Notes: generated by a model from the letters alone, not told the origin. Positions 20,161 through 30,026 are shown, counted from the stretch's first letter. The stretch: 64,000 nt of DNA from a bacterium (GCA_021822485.1 JAKAQP010000004.1:1-64000); one strand, 5' to 3'. Translations and numbers: made by a program.

Positions 20161-20364
20161 TTATCCGCCGGGAGCTATAGTTACCATGTCTATTTTATCG
20201 TTCTCTTTTAACATGAATTCTGCGTAAGAACTTTTGGAAATTATAGTTTTATTTACTGCAACGGCGGTGCTTTTTATATCCAGTTTGAGTTCGTCGATTA
20301 GTTTTTGAATCGTAATGCCGTTTTGTTCGACGCTGTATTCGTTTCCGTTTAATTCTATTTTCAT
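20161..20364 (-). CDS. thiS: Sulfur carrier protein ThiS
   Basis: 67 aa beta-grasp protein ending VTIAPGG (C-terminal GG). Confidence 0.92.
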   Translation of the reverse strand: MKIELNGNEYSVEQNGITIQKLIDELKLDIKSTAVAVNKTIISKSSYAEFMLKENDKIDMVTIAPGG

Positions 20365-21515
20365 AAAATTTTATTATATATTTTTTCGTAAATATAATTA
20401 TATACGGTGTCTCTTCTGACCGGAATTTTACCAGCATGTTTTATTAAATTTATTATTTCTTTTTCCTCTAAAAATTCGCCGAATTTACCTCCGGCGCTTT
20501 TAGTTATATTTTCTTCCATTAAAGTTCCGCCGAAATCGTTAATGCCGCAATCAAGAGATTTTAAAGCCGCAGGCACGCCTATTTTCGGCCAGCTGGTTTG
20601 AATATTTTTAAAGTTGTCTAAGAAGAGCCTTAAAATTGCATAAAATTTAAATACTTTATTTTCGCCTATTAATTCATTCCTTTCGATTGACTTTCTTAAC
20701 GACGTTTTTGCCGAAATAAACGGCAGGGCGATAAATTCAGTAAATCCTCCCGTTTCATCCTGAATCTGCCTTATAATACTTAAATGATAAGCCAAATCCC
20801 CGCTTGATTCTAAATGTCCGAAAAGCACCGTAGCCGACGTTTTAACGCCGAGCATATGTGCCGTTTTTATTATTTCAATCCACTTCGTCGTATTTATCTT
20901 TTGCGGGCATATTTTTTTTCTGGTTTCTTCGGCTAAAATTTCTGCCGCAGTTCCAGGCATAGAATTAACGCCGCAATCAACTAATTTTTCGATAACCTGC
21001 GCATATGTCATGCCGGTTGTTTCGGAAAGTTCATAAATTTCCTGAGGCGAAAACGCATGTATATGGAGTTTCGGAAAATTATTTCTTACAATTTTAACTA
21101 AATTAAAGTAATAATCGGGATTAGCTTTCAATTCCGGATTTATTCCGCCGGTTACGCATATTTCGTCAATGCCGATGCTTTCTATGCCATCCGAAATTTT
21201 CTCGATTATCTTATCGTAATCCAGTAAAAAAGCGTCTTTAGAATTTTTTGTTCTTTTGTATCCACAAAATTTGCAATTTAAACCGCAAATATTCGTAAAA
21301 TTAATATTTCTGTTAACGACGTAAGAAACTTTATCCGAATTAATTTTTTTATTTAGCGTATCGGCCGTAAAAATAATTTTCTTACCAGCTTTCTCTTTCT
21401 GTTCTTCAAGCAGTATAAGCAAATCATCGCCATCAAGTCTTTCGCCGGACAAAGCTTTCTGCAAAATATCGTCCGGTACGATTTTATGTGTTTTATTATT
21501 CGACAAATTAAGCAT
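20361..21515 (-). CDS. CofH-family radical SAM enzyme (CofH/MqnE/MqnC superfamily) in a thiamin operon
   Basis: CGLNCKFCGY radical SAM motif, HIHAFSPQEI, NSMPGTAAEIL, TSATVLFGHLES; 4-bp overlap with thiS; TPP riboswitch upstream. Confidence 0.85.
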   Translation of the reverse strand: MLNLSNNKTHKIVPDDILQKALSGERLDGDDLLILLEEQKEKAGKKIIFTADTLNKKINSDKVSYVVNRNINFTNICGLNCKFCGYKRTKNSKDAFLLDYDKIIEKISDGIESIGIDEICVTGGINPELKANPDYYFNLVKIVRNNFPKLHIHAFSPQEIYELSETTGMTYAQVIEKLVDCGVNSMPGTAAEILAEETRKKICPQKINTTKWIEIIKTAHMLGVKTSATVLFGHLESSGDLAYHLSIIRQIQDETGGFTEFIALPFISAKTSLRKSIERNELIGENKVFKFYAILRLFLDNFKNIQTSWPKIGVPAALKSLDCGINDFGGTLMEENITKSAGGKFGEFLEEKEIINLIKHAGKIPVRRDTVYNYIYEKIYNKIL

Positions 21516-21614
21516 TTTAATATATCTTCAATTTATTACTTAAATAATACATTATGCCTGAAGATAAAGCTTTTGGAAAGAAAAACTGCAGAAAAGAAAT
21601 AGTAAGCAGAAAGT

Positions 21615-21714
21615 CTATCTTCCCTACGACGGCATTATCCGTATCAGGTTCAAAGGGTTGCGTGCTTTAACGGCTACGCTCTCAGCCATAGTTACAATAA
21701 TACGGCACCCCTGA
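21615..21714 (-). promoter_or_regulatory. TPP riboswitch (THI element)
   Basis: Minus strand reads CAGGGGTGCCGT...GGCTGAGAG...ACCCTTTGAACCTGATACGGATAATGCCGTCGTAGGGAAG, the canonical TPP aptamer core. Confidence 0.96.
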
Positions 21715-21774
21715 TTTCATTGCATACCGACCTAAAACATATAAACTATCGATATATTATAAATTATACCATTA

Positions 21775-22545
21775 TTATTTTATAATTCCAACCAAAAAAC
21801 TTTTGCTTTTATTGTTATAAACTTTAACGCAAAAAACTTTTACCGTTAAAACGTCGTGTTTTGCCGTTAAAGGAATAAAATTATAGGATAGAAAAACGGA
21901 TTTTTTAATATGTCCGAATGTTCCAGTCCTTTTATTTATAAACTTTTCAGCTTTTTTAGCCGGAATTTTTAAAAAATTAAATTTGCCTGCATTTTTGTAA
22001 ACTATCGTTAAATTTTTTGAAAAATAATAAATATTTCCGTGTTCTATCTTTACGAAATCAATATTTCTGTCGGTTCTCATGTCGTTCATTATGACTTTAT
22101 TTTGATTGCGGTACGTTAAATAGAAACCGCCTTTATTCATTATATAACCGCTAAGCGACGCTTTTACGTAATTTTTAAAATATTTGACTGAATCGACGTA
22201 GCTCATAAGTTTATTCAGCCTTGCCTTATCTTCAGAATATAGCTTATTCCATAAAAAAACATTATTCCTGTCATGCTTATATTTTGCCGGATTAACTATT
22301 TTTATATAGGTAACCACGTCGTTTTTACTTATAGCCTGTCCTTTCGCCTTTAAATAAAGCGCATAAATTATAGGATTTGTAGCATAGACTCCATTGCACA
22401 CAGTATTGCCGTTTCCGTCGGCAAACGACTTTCTGGCCGACGTCGGATTAAAATTAAGAAATACAATCGCCGACAACACTAAAATAAATAAAAATGAGGT
22501 CTTAAAAATAGATACGCCGTTTTTAATCGTTTTATTCTCAGTCAT
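21775..22545 (-). CDS. Hypothetical exported protein
   Basis: Intact 256-aa ORF with N-terminal hydrophobic segment; no family recognised. Confidence 0.6.
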   Translation of the reverse strand: MTENKTIKNGVSIFKTSFLFILVLSAIVFLNFNPTSARKSFADGNGNTVCNGVYATNPIIYALYLKAKGQAISKNDVVTYIKIVNPAKYKHDRNNVFLWNKLYSEDKARLNKLMSYVDSVKYFKNYVKASLSGYIMNKGGFYLTYRNQNKVIMNDMRTDRNIDFVKIEHGNIYYFSKNLTIVYKNAGKFNFLKIPAKKAEKFINKRTGTFGHIKKSVFLSYNFIPLTAKHDVLTVKVFCVKVYNNKSKSFLVGIIK

Positions 22546-22641
22546 TTTATGATGCTCCTTGTTTTTTTAAATTTTTAATTAATTTAATTAATTTACTTAA
22601 TTTTAATAAAATTAAGTATAATTTGTCAAATCAATAAAATA

Positions 22642-23640
22642 TTAGGTAGCAAATAATACATTTTGCTTATTTAAAAGTAACGAAATCCTTTTTTCTGCAA
22701 GGTCGATGTACTCTTGTTTAATATCATAGCCTACAAACTTCCTTCCGGATTTTAATGCCGCCGCCGCAACAGTTCCGCTTCCCATAAAAGGGTCGAGAAT
22801 AATGTCGTCTTTAAAAGAATAGAGTTGAATTAAACGAAACGGCAGCTCTTCCGGAAATGGCGCAGGATGCCCTATTCTTCTTGCGCTCTCGGCTTTCATC
22901 GTCCATATAGATTTAGTCCACTCCATAAACTGCTCTTTAGTAATAGTGTTTTGCTTGCCCTTGCCGATTCTGCTATAATCGCCTTTTGAAAAAACTAAAA
23001 TATATTCGTGTATATCCCTTAAAATAGGATTTGCGGAACTCATCCAACTTCCCCAAGCCGTCGATGGACTTGCGCTTGAAGACTTATTCCATATAATTTC
23101 GCCCCTCATATTGAAACCTATATTAATCATCATCGTAGAAATATAATCTGAAAGCGGTATGTAGGGTTTACGGCCGAGATTAGCTAGATTTATGCAAGCT
23201 CTGCCGCCGTTGATTAAAACTCTATAAGTTTCTCTAAACGAATTTTCCAACAGGCTTAAATACTCTTGCAGCGAAAGATCGTTATCGTATTCTTTTGAAA
23301 CATTGTACGGAGGAGAAGTTATCATTAAATGTATAGAATTATCAGGCAACTCTTGCATATTTTCCGCAGAACCTAATATAAATTTGTTAACCAATTCTTC
23401 GGGCAGTTTTCTTTCGGCTTTGTCTTCTATTTCTTTAGTTTTAAGCGTTGAATATAGTTTGGAATTATAAAAACGGGAACTGTCGTGGTTTATTCTTCCG
23501 TTTGTTCCAAATGCGCTTGATTCGGTACCTTTTTTTAGTTTTACTGCAGACGATTGTCGAAATGATTTCGTATCCACAATCTGCTTTTTTTGCTCTTCGT
23601 TTAACTCTTTTATGTCAATGGATTCGTTTATGGTTTTCAT
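22642..23640 (-). CDS. Beta-class site-specific DNA methyltransferase (probably N4-cytosine, type II)
   Basis: TSPPYNVSKEY (motif IV) precedes DPFMGSGTVAAAALKSGRKFVGYD (motif I). Confidence 0.88.
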   Translation of the reverse strand: MKTINESIDIKELNEEQKKQIVDTKSFRQSSAVKLKKGTESSAFGTNGRINHDSSRFYNSKLYSTLKTKEIEDKAERKLPEELVNKFILGSAENMQELPDNSIHLMITSPPYNVSKEYDNDLSLQEYLSLLENSFRETYRVLINGGRACINLANLGRKPYIPLSDYISTMMINIGFNMRGEIIWNKSSSASPSTAWGSWMSSANPILRDIHEYILVFSKGDYSRIGKGKQNTITKEQFMEWTKSIWTMKAESARRIGHPAPFPEELPFRLIQLYSFKDDIILDPFMGSGTVAAAALKSGRKFVGYDIKQEYIDLAEKRISLLLNKQNVLFAT

Positions 23641-23657
23641 GATTTTTCTTTTTTTAA

Positions 23658-24521
23658 TTATGTATTATTTATTAAATTTAAAAATTTTTCCGCTTTCGCA
23701 ATATTGGTAGATTCTCTATCCGCTTCAGCAATCAATTCGCCAAGATTACGTTTAGAAATCATAGAAGAAAAATAGTTCATATCGCTTTCTATCAGATGTC
23801 TTATTAATCCTAAAAGCATTTCCGGTCTTTCGATAGTTTTAAAGTCTCCTTTCGGAGTTGTTTTAATAAATTCTTCTTCCGTAGGTTTAGGATTGAGCGA
23901 CCAAAAACCCTGAATTACTCCTGATGTTTTAAGAAAATCAACTTTTTTAATATAACTATCAGTAATAGGACTGTTACCTAATATTATTATCGGAATTCTT
24001 GTCGAAGCATTGCCGGAAACTCTGATATTTATGGATTTACCTGTTGCTTTTAACATAGAGTCGGAACGAAGGATAGACGGATTGCCTTTATGACGCTTAT
24101 AATCTCCTAAAAACTCTATTTCATCAGGTCTATGAAATTTGTAATTAGAAATTATGCTCATTTTAACTTCAAAAATTAATTTTATATTTTCTGCACTTTG
24201 GTTATCATTTTCAGTTGTACAAAACGCAAGATCTGCTCTTGATCTTTGCGTCAACCCCAATTCTTCGCATATGACGCCGTTTACGGCATATAATCCTAAT
24301 TCTTCGGCAACTGGTTTAAATAAAGTTTTACACCATTTTTCCGTAAATTCGCCTATAAGCGAATTTCTGCTCTGCAAGGTCTGCCCTTCTGCACGCATAC
24401 CTTTAGGAATATAAGCATAATATTCGTTGTTTAAATTATAAAAAAGTTTTTCCGGAGAAGCAAAACTTTTTAACGCCTCTTTAAAAAAATAAATTTCAGT
24501 TTCGTTATTCCATAAAGTCAT
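23658..24521 (-). CDS. Putative type II restriction endonuclease (PD-(D/E)xK-like)
   Basis: Adjacent upstream of the methyltransferase, same strand; SRADLAF...KLIFEVKMS resembles a D...ExK active site. Confidence 0.62.
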   Translation of the reverse strand: MTLWNNETEIYFFKEALKSFASPEKLFYNLNNEYYAYIPKGMRAEGQTLQSRNSLIGEFTEKWCKTLFKPVAEELGLYAVNGVICEELGLTQRSRADLAFCTTENDNQSAENIKLIFEVKMSIISNYKFHRPDEIEFLGDYKRHKGNPSILRSDSMLKATGKSINIRVSGNASTRIPIIILGNSPITDSYIKKVDFLKTSGVIQGFWSLNPKPTEEEFIKTTPKGDFKTIERPEMLLGLIRHLIESDMNYFSSMISKRNLGELIAEADRESTNIAKAEKFLNLINNT

Positions 24522-24575
24522 TGCAAGATAATATTCCTAAATATAAATTATTAAATTTTATATATTATAACATAT

Positions 24576-25175
24576 TTATTTAAGCAATTTTCTGTAATAA
24601 TTGTAATACTTATATACCCGCATAATATAAATCTCAGTCTGCCGGTACGGCGGAATTATAAATTTGCGGCGGTTTTTGATATATACCGTGCGGACAGAAT
24701 CTGGGCCCGCGTTATAACAGGCTAAAGCGGGGACCGGCCTTAAACCGAAACGTTTAAGGCATAAATGCAGATATTTTGCTCCCGCTATAATGTTAGATTC
24801 CGGATTGTCGACGTTAATATCCATTTCTTCTCCTGTTTTAGGCATTACCTGCATAAGTCCGACGGCGCCTTTAGGACTTAAAGCCATAACGTTAAAGCCG
24901 CTTTCGGCTTTCATAACCGCAATAAAAAAAGGAAGCGGTATGCCGTATTTTTTTGAAGCGTAAACTATGGTTTCGGCCAATCTTTTTTGATTTAAACCCT
25001 CGGCATATACAGGACTTAAACAGGTTATAAAATTTGCTAAAAAGATGCAAAGCAGTAAAACGGATAAAATAAAAAACGGAGCCGAAAACTTTTTAATTAA
25101 TCTTGTATTTAATAAAAAAATTGATAACATTATCGATAGATACCAAAGTATGAAAATTAAAATTATTTTAGGCAA
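24576..25175 (-). CDS. Lytic transglycosylase (SLT domain), VirB1-like
   Basis: AVMKAESGFNVMALSPKGAVGLMQVMPKT...NIIAGAKYL...ALACYNAG; at the end of the T4SS cluster. Confidence 0.9.
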   Translation of the reverse strand: MPKIILIFILWYLSIMLSIFLLNTRLIKKFSAPFFILSVLLLCIFLANFITCLSPVYAEGLNQKRLAETIVYASKKYGIPLPFFIAVMKAESGFNVMALSPKGAVGLMQVMPKTGEEMDINVDNPESNIIAGAKYLHLCLKRFGLRPVPALACYNAGPDSVRTVYIKNRRKFIIPPYRQTEIYIMRVYKYYNYYRKLLK

Positions 25176-25211
25176 ATTATATTCATAATTTAACGGGCAG
25201 TTTTATAAATC

Positions 25212-25631
25212 TTATTCCGCCTTCATAAAGGAAGGCACAATATAACCATTGTTTAAGCCTGTTTGCTTAATTTTGCCCTTATGCCAGTATTTTTCCAAAC
25301 GCTCTAAATTCTTAATTTTTCTTCCCGAAACTTTGTTTAATTTTAAAGAATAGTATAATACGCTATTTTCCAGCGCTTTTTTAAGGTTTTCATTTTTTTC
25401 TAAAAAAGCGCCGCTTCCGTTGCTGCCGCTTTCTCCATTATTATATCCGTTATTATAATTATTATAAGTCGATGCAGAACTATTTCTAAATAAAGAATTT
25501 GAAGCGCAACCAGAAAGAAAAAATTGCATCGATAAAATTAATGTAAAACATAAAATATATATCTTTATATTATTATATTTAATAATTTTTTTTATTATTT
25601 TTATACCTATATACTTATTCTTGATTTTCAT
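25212..25631 (-). CDS. Small lipoprotein, possible VirB7-like component
   Basis: Lipobox FLSGCAS; position in T4SS cluster. Confidence 0.5.
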   Translation of the reverse strand: MKIKNKYIGIKIIKKIIKYNNIKIYILCFTLILSMQFFLSGCASNSLFRNSSASTYNNYNNGYNNGESGSNGSGAFLEKNENLKKALENSVLYYSLKLNKVSGRKIKNLERLEKYWHKGKIKQTGLNNGYIVPSFMKAE

Positions 25632-25702
25632 TTTTTTATTTAAGATTTTTATTTATGATTTTAGCTATCGAAATATAAATTAAAATAGAGATTTAATATC
25701 GA

Positions 25703-26791
25703 TTATGGGTTAATACCGTTAATTTTTAATTTTATTAATCTTTTACCGTATAAAATATGAAAAGAAAGCCTCATATTCGTATATCCCGACGATTGCGCCG
25801 AATATCCGCCGCCGCTCGAACCGCTTTCGCCGCCTTTTTTAAAAATTATTACGTTTTTTATTATTTTATAAGGCATATAATATTTGTTATGAGGCGTTTT
25901 ATTTATAGCCGAAATTTCTTCTAATTTATCGGGCGTGTATCCGTTGAAAAAATTGCCGCCGTATTCTTTATAAAGATAGACGTTTCTTACGAAAAATTTT
26001 CTGTTTGAATTATTAGTCAGCTGATACTGCAGGTAATAAAAATTTTTTATCCTGCTTACGGCAAGCGCAGTCAGCGTAATACCGTCTTCGGTAAAAGACT
26101 TGTTGATTATTTTTCTGTTAATCATAAGGATAAGATTCATAACGCTTCGTTTTTCTTTTTTTAATTCTTCGGCTTTTTTGCTTAAAGATAATTCACGAGT
26201 TTCATATTTTTTGGACAAAGCCGTTTTTAAAGCGTCAATTTTGTTTTTAACGTAATTTTTGACGAAAACGTTTTTTATAGTATTTGCAATGTTTAAATTA
26301 TAGGTAACAGATTTAGCGTTGCGTATCCTCAAAAGCACGTTGATAAGGCCGTATTTAGTGTATATTTCAAGGTTGCTGGTTTCTTTATAATCGTATGTAA
26401 TAGGTTTTATGAATATCTGCCTGCCTACTATCTGTTCGAAAAAAGCTCCCGTGTTGCCCAGCGCAACGTCCAAAGGTATAACGGGAAGAGTTATAACGGA
26501 AACATATCCTGGCGACGTGTTCAATTTATATATTATGCCGGATTTTATTCGCAGTTTATGTACCCAAAGTTTTTTCCTCATCGTATATTTTTTTAAAGGC
26601 GAATAACTTACGGCGAATGAAAGCTTGGCGGTAAAATTTATATAATATGCCAGAAATAAAATTAAGAAAAAAGGCAATATTCTATATAATTTAATGCCGT
26701 TAATACAATCAGTTATAGTATTATATTTAAACTTAAACTTTAATTTATACTTATAATTTTCTTTCAAATTCTGGTTTGAATTTAATTTCAA
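25703..26791 (-). CDS. T4SS outer-membrane component, VirB9/TraK-like (tentative)
   Basis: SPGYVSVITLPVIPLDVALGNTGAFFEQIVGRQIFIKPITYDYKETSNLEIYTKYGLINVLLRI resembles VirB9/TraK N-terminal beta pattern; cluster position. Confidence 0.5.
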   Translation of the reverse strand: MKLNSNQNLKENYKYKLKFKFKYNTITDCINGIKLYRILPFFLILFLAYYINFTAKLSFAVSYSPLKKYTMRKKLWVHKLRIKSGIIYKLNTSPGYVSVITLPVIPLDVALGNTGAFFEQIVGRQIFIKPITYDYKETSNLEIYTKYGLINVLLRIRNAKSVTYNLNIANTIKNVFVKNYVKNKIDALKTALSKKYETRELSLSKKAEELKKEKRSVMNLILMINRKIINKSFTEDGITLTALAVSRIKNFYYLQYQLTNNSNRKFFVRNVYLYKEYGGNFFNGYTPDKLEEISAINKTPHNKYYMPYKIIKNVIIFKKGGESGSSGGGYSAQSSGYTNMRLSFHILYGKRLIKLKINGINP

Positions 26792-26806
26792 AATATTTCC
26801 TCCTTT

Positions 26807-27157
26807 TTACGGTTTCATGCCATTTTCATCGTTATTGCCGCCGTTATATTTTTCTAATTTATTAAACATTTTTAGCTTTGAACCGCTGACCCTTATTTCA
26901 AAAATTCTAATGTATAAACCGTGAAGTCCTGCTAAAAAAAGAAACATGTTTAAAGCATACAATATTACTACTGCAGGATAAACTTTAAAAGAATAGGCGA
27001 TAAACGCATAAAACGAATTTATATAATATTTAAAATTTAAATTCGTAAAATAGAAAAGAGCGAATAATCCGCTGAATACAAGAAAAGCTATTTCTATAAT
27101 ATCTAAATCGTCGCCATGTCCTCCTCTTCCGTTTCCGCCGTAGCCGTAATTGCCCAT
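26807..27157 (-). CDS. Small membrane protein of the T4SS cluster
   Basis: Two hydrophobic segments, Gly-rich N-terminus; position between VirB9-like and VirD4-like genes. Confidence 0.5.
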   Translation of the reverse strand: MGNYGYGGNGRGGHGDDLDIIEIAFLVFSGLFALFYFTNLNFKYYINSFYAFIAYSFKVYPAVVILYALNMFLFLAGLHGLYIRIFEIRVSGSKLKMFNKLEKYNGGNNDENGMKP

Positions 27158-27286
27158 ATTATATTATCTAACCTCCAACCTTATTATTTCAAATTTCAAA
27201 ACGCGTCCGTTTTTACCCGATAATTGATATTTACCTCACCCCTGCCAATTCTTATGCAACTTAAATAAATTTTAATAATAACAAAA

Positions 27287-29086
27287 CTAATCGAAATAAC
27301 TCTTATTTTTAGGCCTATATATAGGATGAAGATATACTACGCCGGGTCCTTTTACTTCGCCGCCGGAATAAACTCTGTAAACGGCCTGATTTAATCTTAA
27401 ATTTGCAAAACCGTCGGTATCGAAAGACTGCATTTTTTCGTAAGTCTTTGTGGTTCCCTGAGAAATAGTATTGTCGTCCGACAGCAGTTTTCCTATATAT
27501 GGATTAAAAACCGCCCTGTCGTCCTGCTCGGTTATATTTTCCGTAATTTTAAGCTTATATTCCTTATCGCAAATTTTAGAAGCTTTTTCCCTTGAATAAT
27601 CGTCGCTTAACGCAAGCCAAATAGTCGATCTTATATTTCCTATCAAAGAATTTAATTTTTCTTCGGAGCCGAGTTTCAACTTTAAAGAACTGTAACTTTG
27701 GGTTAAAACTATATTAATCGCTTTAGACTGTCTGCATCTTGCGAAAAATTCAGCGTCCGATTCTATATTGCCGGAAGTCACGTAATTCTGATATTCGTCG
27801 CATATGAACAAGACCGGTCTTTTAGTATTTACTTTATCGTCTATGACCGATTTGTAAACCCTGTTTAGAACCGTCCTGAAGTAATCTAGTTTCATCATTA
27901 TGCCTATAATTTTTCCGGTTAAACCGTATTTTGATTCCGGCATGTTTAATATAACTATTTTCCCGGAATTAACGACTTCATGAAAGCCGGGAAAATTAAG
28001 CTTTTCCTGAGGAGCGCAGAAAGTATCTTTAAAAACAGGCTTTATAAAATCGCTGCATACCCTTAAAGATTCGCTCTTTATAATGGCTTTTGTCCTTTCG
28101 TCGAGACCTGCGTAATCCGCTCCAGAAAAATAAGACACCGCTAATTTAAGCTCGTTTGCGTAAGTTTCGGTTTTATTCGATTTTATTTTTATTAAATTTT
28201 TTGCATAATCTATAATGTTGCTAAGTTTATTTTCGTCGGACAATATTTCGTAAATATCGCTTAAGGCGACGTAATCAATGCAAAGCCTTATTATATCTAT
28301 GGAATTTGCCAAAAGATTTATAGATTTATCTTTCCAGAAACTGTCCTGTCTTCCGTCGTTTGAATTCATATTTTCTAAAACGGAATATAATCTTTCTGCA
28401 ATAATTTTGGCATCTAGATGCGGATAATGTACGGGATTAAAGTAGTAACCGGACCCGGGTTCGATTATAACTATATCTTCTGCTCTTCCATTTCGTTTTA
28501 GTATATAAACCGCCTCTTTCCAAAAATCGCCTTTAACGTCTAGTATAAGCCCGCCTATCTTTTCTTCCTGCGACTTGTTTTTATATTTAGCCAACTGGTC
28601 TAAAAAAGGGTATGCGCAGGCGGTTGTTTTTCCGGTGCCCGTAGAGCCAAATACTAATACTCCGGTATAAAGACCCTTTGCGTCAATTGTAAGCCAATCC
28701 GGTTTTTCTTTTCTGTTTCCGTTTTTTTCGTGTATTTCTCCTATCACCAACTGAAGTTCCGGGCTTTCCGGCCATATCAGGGCTCCTGTATTTTTTGATT
28801 TTTTGACCGTTAGTTTATTTTTAATTTTTTTACCTTCGTCAGGTTTAAAATATAAATATTTGTTGAAAATTATATTAGTCAAAGTGTATGAAGACGCAAA
28901 CCATGTGGTTAAAGGAATAAAAATAAACGCAAGCTTTACTCCTTTAAAATAAGCAAAATAGTAAGATATTTTTTCATCGAAGAAAAATCTGGATATAAGA
29001 AACAGATAAACTAATTCTATTGCGAAAATTCCGCCGGAAACCGATAATTTTACGATAAAAGCACCGTTTTTTTCGCCGTTTTTCAT
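27287..29086 (-). CDS. Type IV coupling protein (VirD4/TraD family ATPase)
   Basis: GVLVFGSTGTGKTTACAYPFLDQL, LILDVKGDFWKE, RPVLFICDEYQNYVT, ARCRQSKAINIVLTQSYSSL. Confidence 0.9.
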   Translation of the reverse strand: MKNGEKNGAFIVKLSVSGGIFAIELVYLFLISRFFFDEKISYYFAYFKGVKLAFIFIPLTTWFASSYTLTNIIFNKYLYFKPDEGKKIKNKLTVKKSKNTGALIWPESPELQLVIGEIHEKNGNRKEKPDWLTIDAKGLYTGVLVFGSTGTGKTTACAYPFLDQLAKYKNKSQEEKIGGLILDVKGDFWKEAVYILKRNGRAEDIVIIEPGSGYYFNPVHYPHLDAKIIAERLYSVLENMNSNDGRQDSFWKDKSINLLANSIDIIRLCIDYVALSDIYEILSDENKLSNIIDYAKNLIKIKSNKTETYANELKLAVSYFSGADYAGLDERTKAIIKSESLRVCSDFIKPVFKDTFCAPQEKLNFPGFHEVVNSGKIVILNMPESKYGLTGKIIGIMMKLDYFRTVLNRVYKSVIDDKVNTKRPVLFICDEYQNYVTSGNIESDAEFFARCRQSKAINIVLTQSYSSLKLKLGSEEKLNSLIGNIRSTIWLALSDDYSREKASKICDKEYKLKITENITEQDDRAVFNPYIGKLLSDDNTISQGTTKTYEKMQSFDTDGFANLRLNQAVYRVYSGGEVKGPGVVYLHPIYRPKNKSYFD

Positions 29087-30003
29087 TTTAAAACTCTCCC
29101 TACGATATTTCTTACTGCTCTTATATCAGAATAATATGTCCATAAAGAAGGTTCGAGCATTTTTAGGTCTTCCGCCGCAACATAAGACCTTTTATTTAAA
29201 ACAGCCGCCGTTTTTAAAATTTTGACAGTTTCCCGCCATCTTCTGTCGGAAACTATCACCTGCTTATTTTTTAATTCTTCTCTGATTAAATACATTTTAT
29301 TTAAAATTTCATCGTTAATTTCTACGTTTTCCGCCTTTTTGTTTAGGATATTTATATCTTCCCTTTGCAAAAAAACTTCTTTTCCGTATTTAGAAATTTC
29401 ACATTTTTCAATATCTCCGTCTTTAATTCCAAGTAATTTTTTAAAATTTTCTTCGCTTCTGACGGGCAGAATTTCCATTCTAAATAAAAATCTGTCGTAA
29501 AGAGGCAAAAGATTTGAATCGGAAGACTTGTCAGGCCTCTCGTTAGACGACGCAAAAAGGCTTATTAGCGGAATTTTCACGGGTTCGGAGTTTCCGTTAT
29601 AAAATATTCTTTCATTCATTATCGATAACAATGAGTTTAACGTGGAATGATGACCTTTAAAAAATTCGTCTATCAAAGCAATATCGCAATTGTCGATGCC
29701 GATTTTATTTTTATTCCGGCTGCGGCTATCGCCTATTCCTTCACAGGAAAGAAGTTCCTCTATTTTAGTTGCCGGCGTCATTTGAAAATCAAAAAATTTT
29801 AAACCTTTTATCCTGCCTGCAAGCGCTTTTAAAACAGCCGTTTTTGCGAGTCCTGGGCCGCCTATTAAAATTGAATGTTTTCCTGAAATAACGGATAAAA
29901 CTATCATATCTACGGCATTTTTTCTTTCCAGAAAATTTACGTTTAAGCCGTCTTTTATGGCGTTGATTTTATCTGCTATCGTATATGCATTATTATCGTT
30001 CAT
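29083..30003 (-). CDS. MoxR/RavA-type AAA+ ATPase embedded in the T4SS cluster
   Basis: ILIGGPGLAKTAVLKALAG, IALIDEFFKGHHSTLNSLLSIMNERIFYNG, LFASSNERP; 4-bp overlap with the coupling protein gene. Confidence 0.9.
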   Translation of the reverse strand: MNDNNAYTIADKINAIKDGLNVNFLERKNAVDMIVLSVISGKHSILIGGPGLAKTAVLKALAGRIKGLKFFDFQMTPATKIEELLSCEGIGDSRSRNKNKIGIDNCDIALIDEFFKGHHSTLNSLLSIMNERIFYNGNSEPVKIPLISLFASSNERPDKSSDSNLLPLYDRFLFRMEILPVRSEENFKKLLGIKDGDIEKCEISKYGKEVFLQREDINILNKKAENVEINDEILNKMYLIREELKNKQVIVSDRRWRETVKILKTAAVLNKRSYVAAEDLKMLEPSLWTYYSDIRAVRNIVGRVLK

Positions 30004-30026
30004 AATTTTATTTTGCGTTCAAGCCG

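Noticed and set aside
20361-21515. Annotation as MqnE or MqnC of the futalosine pathway
   Set aside because: PGTAAEIL and TPP-riboswitch/thiS linkage favour a CofH-like subfamily; MqnC-type PGGGAEIL is in the other gene. Not fully excluded without a tree.
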